In this document: piece after piece, positions 13,031 to 23,637 of the stretch
Layout of the letters: each line of letters begins with the position of its first letter
How positions within the stretch are numbered: the first letter of the stretch is position 1
NCBI GenBank assembly: GCA_025403435.1
Contig: CM046333.1
Location: 12,611,770-12,675,769 of the forward strand
Origin: Artocarpus heterophyllus
Lineage: Eukaryota > Streptophyta > Magnoliopsida > Rosales > Moraceae
Length of the DNA stretch: 64,000 nucleotides
Direction of reading: 5' to 3'
The notes under the pieces: model-generated
Told to the model about the DNA's origin: nothing
Database searches by the model: none
What the model saw: the letters and a program-made list of their open reading frames with translations, nothing else
Translations under genes and position numbers: made by a program

Positions 13031-13842
13031 AGATACTTTTTTTCAAGAAAGTAAGTGTTGGAAGAATAAAATTTGCTGCATGGACATGATGATTGGCAGA
13101 TTGTCTGGTTTAAAGAAAATTTTTTGTTCAAACATTTTGTCTACTGTTTTTTTATTACAATATAATATATTAAATCTTTATACTATTTTTTTTTTCAAAC
13201 CAAATACCAAATGTGCGTAACACATAATAAAAATTGTTGATATAGTTACCGAACAGTTTACACTTGCAATTACAAATATATTATAATATACATATAAACT
13301 ATAAAGAGAATCCGAAAAAAATGTTTCATATGTCCTTTAAAAAAAGGTTTTGTAGTTCATTTTGTTCTTTACCTGATGCCTAGAGGTACAGGAGTTCCCA
13401 CAAATTATATGAACATTCGCATGTGACAGAACGTTTTGATGCACCTTTATCAAGAAATAGAAGGATTACATTCTACATTTATAATAGGAGGAAGATTTTG
13501 ATGAAAGGGACAAAAAAAAATTTGAATGGGGTAAAAGTCCTCTTTTTTTTTTAAACAAAAAAAACACGTTTTTCTGTGCAGGTAAACTGTCTCAGTTTTT
13601 TTTAACAAAATAAGAAAAATGACTATAACAGAATAAGGAACCTCAACATGATGAAAAAAAAAAGAAACCGTTTTGATGTCCAAAAAACATTTTTTTTAGT
13701 GCCAAAAACTGTTAAAAAAAAAGTGATTTATTTGCCAAAAAAAATTTTGGCCGAGCCCCTTTGTCAAAATGCCCCTTTATAATATTCCCATTTAAATCAT
13801 CATTTAACTTTATATGTACGCTTTCTTCAAGAAGTCAAACAT
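13031..13842. other. AT-rich intergenic DNA
   Basis: Homopolymer-rich sequence with no gene or named repeat. Confidence 0.5.
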
Positions 13843-14002
13843 CATGGCCCCGTTTGGTTTCTTTCTCAGAATTTTTAGAAATATTTTTGTATATTTTTTG
13901 AGACAAAAATTTTAAAAACATTTTTAGCACGATTCTCAAAAAATTCTTATTTTTTAAAACAAAAACATTTTCATGTATTTTAAAAACAATACCAAACGGC
14001 CT
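13843..14002. mobile_element. MITE family B, copy 2
   Basis: Terminal inverted repeats GGCCCCGTTTGGTTT and ACCAAACGGCC bound an AT-rich 160-bp core. The GGCC..GTTTGG ends are typical of hAT-type MITEs in plants. It is non-coding. Confidence 0.8.
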
Positions 14003-14965
14003 CCATATTTCATTTTTCTGGCTGAATTAGTTATCAGGTAGTACAAATTATTTAAGCAAATCTGAGCAAGTTGAAAGTAGCAACACAAGTTAACAAAAGG
14101 TTAGGGGACTAAAACAATATTGGAAATATGATAGATCACCTTTAACCTTTTTAGCTTTAAGTGAATGCAAAGCAATTTTTGGCTTATATTTTTAACAAAA
14201 TGAAATAACAAAAATAACATCTTGAAAGGCAAATGCATGGTGAGCATCTTGGATTATGTTGCGTCTGGTTTCATAGGGCCTTTTCTGATATCATTATTAT
14301 ATTTGAATATATATGATATAACGTGTTGGGATATATCTAGATGAGTCGTTTTGGAGATGCTAACATTAATTAAGTTTCTAACATCGTTTTCCGAGTCAAA
14401 AAATCGCCATAATTAAGATTGCGTAAATGAAAGAGGCTATGCTCAATCTAAAATTTCTAGTGTGCACATCATGTTTATTGACACTAGTCATTTTACTTTT
14501 TTCATAGCTTTTTTAAACCATACTTATTCTACTTGTTACATAATTGTGTTGTTTTTCCTTTTTCACCCACCAGCCAGCAAAATTTACCATTTTTCAAACA
14601 AATTTTCTTTTTCCACCATATTTGTTATATTGTCAATGCTTTGTGTGCTTTACCTTTTTCTAAAAATACTTTATATGCTTAGCTTAATTTATTAGCTTTT
14701 CACATGGATCTTTAAACTTTCCTCTCTCTCGTCTGCTATTGTCATCGACGATCAGCGCTCGACTATGGCCAGCACCCTTGTTGCGAAGCCAAGTGCGGAT
14801 AGTACAAAAATCTATACAATACATCAGCGAATCGCTATGTTCTCTCCCAAATTTCTGATCCATCATGTAAGTCATTAACTGTTCAAAGATTTCAACAACA
14901 ATTGATGATATAACGTCAACCTCAATAATTATCATAATTTTTTTTTGTCAATCGTATTACTTTTA
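14003..14965. other. Intergenic DNA, no gene
   Basis: 14700-14935 is less AT-rich and carries an 83-codon open frame on the minus strand with no family resemblance. It is probably old transposon sequence. Nothing else was seen. Confidence 0.4.
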
Positions 14966-16070
14966 TGTCACGAACCTAAACTCAAGTGATGACGTGGCGG
15001 TTTAAATAAAACAAATAAACAGATTTTAACTAAATTAAAACAAATAAACGGATTTTAACTAAACTCGTCAATTATTTTATCAATAATTTAAGAAAATCAC
15101 TTAGGGTAATTTATAAAATGTGGTAAATTTTAAATCTTTTTGAATTATTACCAATCTTTAAGTTTTAGTAAGTAAAATTCCTTAAATAACTTCAAAAAAA
15201 TAAATTAAAGTCATAAGGTTTGTCGAAGAGCAATTTAGGCCTCACTAGACCCCACTCGATGTACACATAGTATAGTCATACAGAAATAATACGAACTATA
15301 GTCCAAAATAAAATAGAAAAAGTTCTTATTGTTACATGCCTTGACAATGAATCGAATAAACTAAACAACCCACGGTTTGCATGAGATCATAGCGACATCC
15401 TACTCGACAGTGCACTGCAAACCACCTGGAAGGGAAAATTTAAAATAAAGAGATAGAATCATGAGCAAAAGGCTCAATAGAACTAAGATTTCAAAATCAT
15501 TGTTTATAAAATAAAATAAACTAAATAATTTTAAATGTAATTTCGAAGGAATACTAGATAATTAAATAAATTCATATTTACCTTTTATCTTATATGTTCA
15601 TCAATATTCATGATAAGTAATTAATCAGATTCATATTCACCGTTCATCATTTGGGATTATCTTAGGACATATTTACCGTTCATCATTTGTGGTTATCTCG
15701 GATCATGCATCAAAGTTCATTATGTGCAAAGCTTACTAAAAATCACCACCGTCATGACCCAGCTGGGTTTTGGGATCTACCCCTAAGGTCGCTCTATGTA
15801 GACCCGATCTCTGTGTGTGGCATCATGTACTAATATATCATTCCAAACGGGGGTTCTTAATCCATTCAATACTCAATGTCATAATGATCATATTATTCTC
15901 CAGGCATCGTTTTACTAGGTTATAATTTTTACATTTATTATTTTCGTTCATTATGATCATATCCAACTTCCAATGGAAATAAATAAATACAAGCAATTCA
16001 TCCCTTAAAAACATTTTAGGTAAATATACTATGGCCAAAACTCTTTTAAAATCATGGCTTTCGAATAATG
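14966..16070 (-). mobile_element. Reverse-oriented LTR remnant, left part
   Basis: On the minus strand this is the 3' portion of an LTR ending ...GTTCGTGACA (terminus at 14966). GACCCAGCTGGGTTTTGGGA at 15756 is the inverse of the GAAACCCAGCTGGGCC block in the solo LTR at 48289-50438, so the two belong to related families. The LTR is interrupted at 16070 by the insertion of another LTR and resumes at 21161. Confidence 0.7.
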
Positions 16071-16921
16071 TGTTAGACATGTATGCCCTAAGGAGTAAAA
16101 ATGTAATACGTTTTTGAAGACATTTTATCAATAAAGAATTTATTCTTTTATATATACCAAATCTTGTCCTCTTTACGTTCATCTTTGTTGAATATATGTT
16201 AAGCAAACAGTAATATCAGACAGTCGGTCTAAACCTTAAGAATTGGGCATATGATGGGATGATTATGCGGAAGACACGATTCTTAAGGTGACGGTCTAAA
16301 ACATATGATCCGCAATCGAGGGAATAAAGTTGGGCGCTTTATTCATGTAAAGATTGTTATGTTGTCTATATCCCTTTTGGGAGATGGTTTGTCTTGGCCA
16401 TCGGAGTTGGACTCCGTGAATAGAAACATTGGCACGTTGTCATAGGTGACGATGTGTTGGATTGGGACATAAAGTGAATTGATTTGGATTAATAATTCTG
16501 TCTCAGCAAATCGATTCACTTTAGACAATCATTTGTATTGTATCTTAATCCTGAGATGAATAGTGGGCCCGTTGTCTCGACTTGTGTCTTTTGATGTGCC
16601 AAAGGATGACACCCACATCTCAATAGTGGTATGCATGCCGGTACGTTGGAGGCATGACTCTTGATAGCGTAGACTTGTTATTCATAGATATGGAATCCAT
16701 AGCTCCTCTTTAGGAGTAATGATATCCTCTTATATGCGTTGTCCTGTAATTGAAAAACTAGAGCGCTCAACCATTTGGATACATAGGTGTAACCAAATGG
16801 TATACTATCTTTGGATGGTAAGTTTTCTAATGGTGAGACGATGGAACGTAAGATAAAAATAATCGGGAAGGAAAGACATAACTTGTCCTTAAGCCGATTA
16901 TGGATGATTATATGGGGATAC

Positions 16922-19900
16922 TGTAATGACCGAGAAAACGTCATCAATAAAACCTAATATTTAATTAGGTTTAATTAATGAATTTATTCTTAAAAATGTG
17001 AAATTGTGTAAAAATTGTAATTTATGTGAAAATTACAATAAAATATGAATGAGCAACATTGATTGCAAATTTTATGGCATATGTAATGCAATGGTGGATA
17101 TTATAAAATACAAATTTTATGAGTTTGATGACTCAGAGATTTGTGTATAATATCCATAAAATGAATTTCATGTCACAATTAATTGTGAAATTGTGATATA
17201 AACGAATGAATGATTAGAATGTAAATAGGACATAGAGGTTGTCCTAACCCTAACCGGGGGTAGAAAGGAGGCCAGAGCAGTATAAGAATACTGCTAAATA
17301 AAAACACAGATATGAAAAATGTTATGATTGGCCTTAAAAAGTAAACGAAAAGTAAGTTAAATATTTTTATACAGTCTAAGGATAGAAAGTACACTGAATT
17401 GGCCACGGCAGTATAGGAAAAATACTGTGTGGTGAAAAATTACACAGTATAAATTTTTAACTCCATAAAGTGGACACTTTTTGCTTTTCTATTGGGCCAC
17501 ATGTCAAGAAAAGTGGCCCAATCATTTTGTGACACCTAGTGGTGTACTCATGGGTTACCATGAGTCACCAAATGAGATAAACATGCATTTATGGCAAGTT
17601 TATCAAAGTTTTCTTTTCTTTTCTTTCCACCAAAGTTTCGGCAGCCATAGTTCTGCTCCCAAAAAATATTTCTCAGCCCCAAATCTTGCAAAAATAGCCC
17701 CCAACAAATTTTACAAGCAAGAACAAGGATTTTCCCACAAGTTTAAGGTAAAATCCTAAACTTTTAATGGGTTTTCAAGGGATTTTTCATGGGCAAAGGA
17801 CAAGAGATTAATCCATGGTATTTTTGTATGGAAAGGAAGCTTAGGAGGGAGTCTAAAAGGATTTTGAAAGCTTCAAACCAAAAAGGTGTTATTTTGGTAA
17901 GTTTTAAGCTTTAAAGTTTGAAATTTTATAGATTTTGTTTTGATTTTTGTTCTTTCAAACCCATGAGGGGTTTTGAACATGTATTTGATGGAAGTCCATG
18001 TATATGTGGTGTATGATAAGTTTGAGTTATGGAAATTTTTGTTTTAGTGTAAACCGGCAATTTTTGTAAAAACGGTATTTTTGTAATTTTGAGGTTAAAC
18101 TTTGCAAAGATGATGTTTGAGCATGGGAATGTATTGATTAAGGTATGAAATGATTTCTGCAGGGGTAAAATTGCAAGTTTGAAATGGATTTATGTAAAAA
18201 TGCCATAGGGACTAAATTGAAAGAAAAAAATTCCTCTCGGCAGAATTGGAAATTAGCCAAAAACACCCCTGTACAGTGATATTTTGGAAAAAGTTAAAAC
18301 ACAAAAGTTGTAGATCTCGATGAAACTGTTAGGCATCGCGGACGGTTCATCAAAAAACTGAATCCTTTATGAGATTTTAATTTTTCAAGAATTTATGGAA
18401 ATTGTGAAAAATTTGAAAAAGGGGCAAAAACGTCATTTCTCAAAGGATTTTGAATATGGTACTTTGAGCAAAAATGATCCTTGACAAAAATAGAAAATTC
18501 TGGTGCAAAGAAGCAAATTTTAGTTTCGGGGGCAAAAAGGTCAAAATTTTCGGTTCATGGACTAAATCGCCAAGTTTTATGAAAATGGGGCATAATTGAG
18601 AAATAAAGAGATTTGACCCACTAGGATGTTATTTTAGAATGAATATATGGTTATTTTATAAGAATAACGAAATCGAGCTCGAGTAGGTTAGTAAACCTGC
18701 GGAGGGCAAAATCGTCATTTCTGCCCAAATAACCCGAACTGCTTTGAAATGTTCCCAATGGGATAAGAAAACGACTAGAAAGGTTTCCACCCTTCGTTAG
18801 AAACGATATGGTGAAGTTAGATAGAAATAAGAAAAAACGGTGGTTTTTAGAGTTAAACATAGTAATGCAACTCAATTAATTAACTAACGGATGTTTCGTA
18901 TCGAAACATAGTGAAATTTGGCTAATGGCTTTGTAATTGGCCAACAGGATCCTAGGAATCTAGAAGAAAGGATATCGTGGTTAAGTTGCCCGACAATTGC
19001 ATCAAGTAAGTACCCATCCCACCTACAGTATGAAATTGTAGGATTAGAGTGTAATATGTATATGTGTATACTTGTATGTATATCAAGGTGTATACTTGTA
19101 TATATGCAACAACATGAGTATTGATAAAAAAAAAATGAAAGGGGTATACTTGTGAGTATATGGAGTATATATATACTTGAATGCATATAATAACACATAC
19201 CTGAGTGTATATGATAATGTATACCAGTGTGTATATTTTATGTTAAGTACATGTGAGTATATTATGCTATATACCTGTGTGTATATTAATGTGTACCAGT
19301 GTGTATATAAAGTATGTACCTGTATGGTCTATATCGCACAAAAGCATTTATGTAGATTATGTTATGTATAACATGTACTCATCACTTCATGCATGGTATG
19401 TTAACCATAATAAGTGAATTGGTAATGAATCACCAAAAGTTAAGAAAAGTGTCGTACCGACTCCTGACTCAAGGGGAGTTTAAGGATTACAGGATGGTCA
19501 CGGTGTTACGTAGACCTAAGTGCGCAATGGTACGAACACTTGGGCCCTAGTTAAAGATAAGAAATGATAAGGATAATGAAGGATTATAAGAAAGCATAAT
19601 ATGATCATGCATTTTATTGAATGTGCATGTGGGTTTATATGGGACTTACTGGGCGTTAGCTCATTAAGTTTTTCATGCTGTAGGTATTCCGACAAAAAGG
19701 TCAGAATAAATCATAATGATGAGCTGGCGGACGGATGATGTGTGCAGACTGGGTATGGTTTCCGCCGCAGTATGTTTTCCGCTGTATGATATTTTAAAAT
19801 ATTTTGAAAGTAATGTTTGATAAGCTATATTGTAAGAGAAAGATGGTTATGTAAACACAAGTATATGTATGTATCTCACAGGTTATTAAACAATATATGT

Positions 19901-19996
19901 ACAGTATTTGTATTAAAAAAAAAAAAATTCCTAAATTTTTGTCCTAAAGTAATGAAGAAAGAGTTTAATCACAGCCCGAAAAGGCGGGTTGTGACA
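16922..19996 (+). mobile_element. Nested solo LTR, about 3.08 kb; TSD GATAC
   Basis: Starts TGTAATGACCGAG and ends GGGTTGTGACA, with GATAC at 16917-16921 and 19997-20001. The TGTAA...TGACA ends, a GTGTCGTACCGACTCC block near 19450 and a TTACTGGGCGTTAGCTCA block near 19645 relate it to the LTR at 29971-33240 and to plant Ty3/gypsy-type LTRs (inference). It contains hairpins GCAGTAT-AAGA-ATACTGC (17277-17294) and CAGTAT-AGGAAAA-ATACTG (17409-17427). No second LTR or coding domain was found, so it is a very long solo LTR. It is younger than the LTR it interrupts. Confidence 0.88.
19195..19330. repeat. Degenerate minisatellite (GTGTATAT / ACCTG-ACCAG units)
   Basis: About six imperfect units of 22-28 bp built on ACC(T/A)GTGTGTATAT, within the nested LTR. 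Confidence 0.6.
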
Positions 19997-20579
19997 GATA
20001 CGATACACTATGATATGTCATGAAGACTTAGCTACACGAGCTTCGTAATTCTATAAAGTTCGAGAGTGCAGCTCCAAGCTTTTAGTGGAGTAGCGTTGGA
20101 GTTGATAATTATGAAATATATATCTGGGATATTGAGTTTCATAATTATCATGAGCTTGAACTTTATAGGTCCATTTTGGTCCCCTTTGCTAGCTCACAAA
20201 GTCCTGTAACGACACGGTGTGCTTCTCCAATAATTGGTGACTTTTGTCGGATTTATCAGATTGGTTTAAAATTTAGAAGAATTAAATAATTCATGTTGGT
20301 TGAATTAATTTTGTAAGAAATTAGTTCAAGATAAACTTGTTGAATTATTGCGATTAGATAATTTTTGTCTATTTATCGGTTGTTTTAATTTTGGACAAAT
20401 TAGATCAAGATAAACTTGTAGAATTATTGTGAATTGATTTATTTTCTTAGAGATTATCTTGATAAAGTTTGTTTTGATCAGATAACTTCTCTATTGGGTT
20501 ATTTGAATCAAAACTGAGACTTTATCCTTTAGAATCTCGGGTGGAAAATAAAAGATTCGCGGAGATTTTTTCTCGGGAG

Positions 20580-20637
20580 TTCGGCCTGTCGAATGACATG
20601 TTCGGCCTGCCGATGGGGCCTGTTCGGCCTGCCGATC
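20580..20637. repeat. GC-rich palindromic array, 3 units, 21-22 bp period
   Basis: TTCGGCCTGTCGAA at 20580 and TTCGGCCTGCCGAT at 20601 and 20623. It lies upstream of the TATA box in the outer solo LTR (16071-21155). Confidence 0.85.
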
Positions 20638-21160
20638 AGCGAGAGATAAGATTACACGTTTTCACGCGGATCTTATCAAATATTGATCCGAACTTGATTC
20701 TGTTTCGAGTTTTTGAGACCTAATCTGATAAGGACTGACCCCAGGACTAATAGCTATAAAAAGGGAGTGAGTCTTATGATTTACTCAGATCAATTGAGAG
20801 ATTAAGAGTGATACTCTTCTAGTGAGCATCTGAAAAACTCCCTGAGAGCTTTTGTTCACAAATCATGAACACTAGCTTTGGGTTCTCTCTATTGGTTGGA
20901 AGGAGAGTCACCGGTGGAAGAGCTGTACGTGTGAGCCCGCACTCACTCCAGTTGTGGATAGAGAATAGCAAAGAAGACCAGTTGGTTGAGGCTCTTCTGG
21001 AACGTTACTTCTCTACACAGGTTGCGGAGGTTCTTCGGCACACAGTGGTTAGCAAGATCTGTCTAATTTATACATATAACATGTCAAACTTGTGTTTTGG
21101 AAAATACTCTGATGAAAAATTTTTAAAATTTTCGCTGCGCACCGCGTTTCCAACATAATG

Positions 21161-22500
21161 AGGGTCTAGAGTCCTACCTCGTTATCTAGCACGATCGTAC
21201 CCATACCAAAATCTCGCCTTGCTATATGTTAGCTCCTCGAGACGACAAATAACCTTAAGAGTAGACTATTTATATTAGTGTCTAATCATTGACATTGCTC
21301 ATTAGTATGCTACTCTTGGTTCTTTAGTGTGCCATCCCTAATCATAACATCTCATTTATTTTCATAATAATTAATCATATTTTTAAAACATAATAAGAAT
21401 AATTTTGATCTATAAATCAGGTAAAATATGCTCAAAATGCATTTTGGGACAACAAGGCTTGGGTGGCCTGAGAGCAACCTCTGGCGTAGTGCAGTCGATC
21501 ACGCTACACTGCACGCAGTCAACCACATGCTCTTAGCCAATGGTGCTCTGTTCAAGCATCCGAGCTTCGATCCGAGTTTAATTCAATCTAAACCTGTTCT
21601 AGTGTAATCCAAACATGTCCACATGATTCATGAACATGATATGAGGCTTACAAACTCAATTTCACACTCATGCAATACCTTTTTTTTAATAGTTTTTCAT
21701 ATTTTGCTCAACGAATTCCAAAAACGAACAAAAATGGCAAAAGCTAATTTTGGTTTAATTTTAATCTAAATAAAGCTTAGATTCATGATGAAGTAGGTTC
21801 TATAAACTCAAATTACATGTTATTTATGCTTGCTAAGCCTCGGATCACAACATACAAGATCAAATTTTGACAAATTTACTCAATATACAAACTGCTTTAG
21901 CTGAGTGTGAAGACCAGTTTTTTAAACATGAATTTGCTTATAAAATTAGAGTTTAATGCTTCAAAAACATGCATTTATTTGGCTAGAATCAAGGCTAACC
22001 CCGGTTGAACATTTTTGGTAAGCTTTGATGGCTCTAGAATGGTGTTACTATGCCTCTATTCAAGCTAAAAACTGAGCTTCTTGTCTGTGGGTTCTTAGAG
22101 TTCTTGGAACAATGTAACTGCGGGTATGTATCTAGAATTTTTGGTAGCACACAGAGAAAGAGGGAGTGAGGAAAAATGACATGAAGAAGAGGTAGGGAGA
22201 GAGGAGAGAGCAAGGAGGATAATGTCTAAGCTTTGGTTGTTCTTTTGGCTGAATACAGGAATGGTTTTGGAGGAAAAAGCCGTGTCTCACACACAATTTT
22301 GATAAACAAGTTTCAAAGTTGTTTTCAGGTATTTGTCTGGATGAGGCCTCACGTGCAGGGTGATTGCGGCAGATTTCTGAGCTTTCAAGGCTAGGATTTT
22401 CAAGTGGGAAGAGCGAAGTGTGTTTGAGTTTCAAGACCCAACTCTCTCACGTGGTATTGACGGAGTGAATGAAAGAATGGGACCTGTTGGTTATTTTGGT
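21161..22500 (-). mobile_element. Reverse-oriented LTR remnant, right part
   Basis: Continues the remnant at 14966-16070 across the nested insertion. The TAATG copies join the two halves. The minus strand has a CT/GA-rich leader at 22140-22440. The right end is not resolved because no clear TG terminus with a TTTTA duplication was seen. Open frames here are UTR-like and not genes. Confidence 0.55.
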
Positions 22501-23463
22501 AGACGTTTCGTTTCTTTTTTTTTTTTTTTTTTTTTTTATAAATTTGAATTTTAGAAAATAAAACAAATTGTCAAAATTGTTAAAAATAAGTTAACAAGTG
22601 ATAAAAATTAAGTTAAGTCAACAAACTGATAAAAATGAAATTAAATGGGAAAATGACACAAAATTGATTAAACTAAGCTTAATTTATAATTAGGTACACT
22701 AATTTATTAAATTTGCATGCTAATCTTCATTAATTAAATTTTGAACATTACATTCATAAGAAAGTTTCAAACATATCACATTTAAAAAATAAGTCATAAT
22801 TGATTATAAATATTTTGAATTAAAATTAAACAAATGTGTGCTATCTAAAAATATTTTAGGCGAAGAAAACAAAATGTGAGAGTTTACAAGTAGCCGTAAG
22901 GCTCGTTTGTTTCACTATTTAAATCACGCTTTGAATCATTTTGCTACAGTATTTTCTCTCAAAAAAATTTAAATCTTCATTTAAATACTCTATTCAAATA
23001 CTCGAACAAACGGGCTCATAATTTACTCACCATACTCAATTTTTTAACACAATCTACCTCTGCCGGAGTTTAAAAAAAAAAAAATGCTAGTTTAAAGGGA
23101 AAAAAAAAATTAAAATTGAGCATGTACAGGTGGCAGCATCTAATAAAATGCCTAACTTTTCCTTTTTTTTTTTTTCATTCCGTGATGCTTAATTATTCCA
23201 TAACAGAGCATCAATGATCTTTTGCTTTGTAGTAGTCGGTACGCAAGAATTTCCTTTAGTCTCTCTCTCTTCTTCTTTTTTTTTGGGGGGGAAAAATCTA
23301 CTTTGGGAGTAACATATGGCACGAGAAGTGGATTATACAAATAAATAAATAAATAAACAATAAAAAGGGATTAGATTTTAAAAAAAAAATACATACAATT
23401 TTGCTTTGGGACTTCAGATCAAAATTCGAGAGAAATCTCAAAGAGGAAGAAAAATTCTGGGAG
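22501..23463. other. Distal upstream region of the SPS gene
   Basis: A T-run lies at 22509-22539, followed by AT-rich DNA containing a MITE, then the promoter-proximal region. No gene was seen. Confidence 0.5.
22905..23021. mobile_element. MITE family A, copy 2 (inverted)
   Basis: The reverse complement of the family A pattern: GGCTCGTTTGTTT start, TTTGCTACAGTATTTTCTCT, AAATACTCTATTCAAATACT and a CGAACAAACGGGC end. About 117 bp, non-coding. Confidence 0.8.
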
Positions 23464-23469
23464 CACGTG
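23464..23469. promoter_or_regulatory. G-box CACGTG upstream of SPS
   Basis: A perfect CACGTG in the context AGCACGTGTCC, about 170 bp upstream of the SPS start codon. bZIP and bHLH factors bind such boxes in light- and ABA-responsive plant promoters. The role here is inferred from position only. Confidence 0.4.
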
Positions 23470-23637
23470 TCCGTGCCTAAGAGTTTCTGATGTGATGTCA
23501 CTTCGTACCGTCTGAGGAGAAGCACATGCAGTCAGATTATAACTGTCCTTCTCTCTCTTCTTCTTCATTCTTCGACGCTATAGAAACCGAGAAGCAGAGC
23601 ATCATCATCATCATCATCATCAGTTAGAGAGAGAGAA

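Larger units (their letters stand above)
16071..21155 (+). mobile_element. Solo LTR, about 2.0 kb net, with a nested LTR; TSD TAATG
   Basis: Starts TGTTAGACATG and ends TTTCCAACA. It is flanked by TAATG at 16066-16070 and 21156-21160, a perfect 5-bp target duplication. After removing the nested element and its duplication, about 2005 bp remain, homologous to the LTR at 7463-9445. A TATA-like box (TATAAAAAGGG, about 20756) and a CT-rich leader lie near the 3' end. Upstream of the box, at 20580-20637, sit three GC-rich units (TTCGGCCTGCCGA type) spaced 21 and 22 bp. No internal coding sequence was found. Confidence 0.88.

Noticed and set aside
17481..17759. 92-codon plus-strand open frame
   Set aside because: Within the nested solo LTR, with no recognisable domain; LTRs of this type are non-coding.
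22132..22434. 100-codon minus-strand open frame
   Set aside because: Lies in the leader-like part of the reverse LTR remnant and has no family resemblance.
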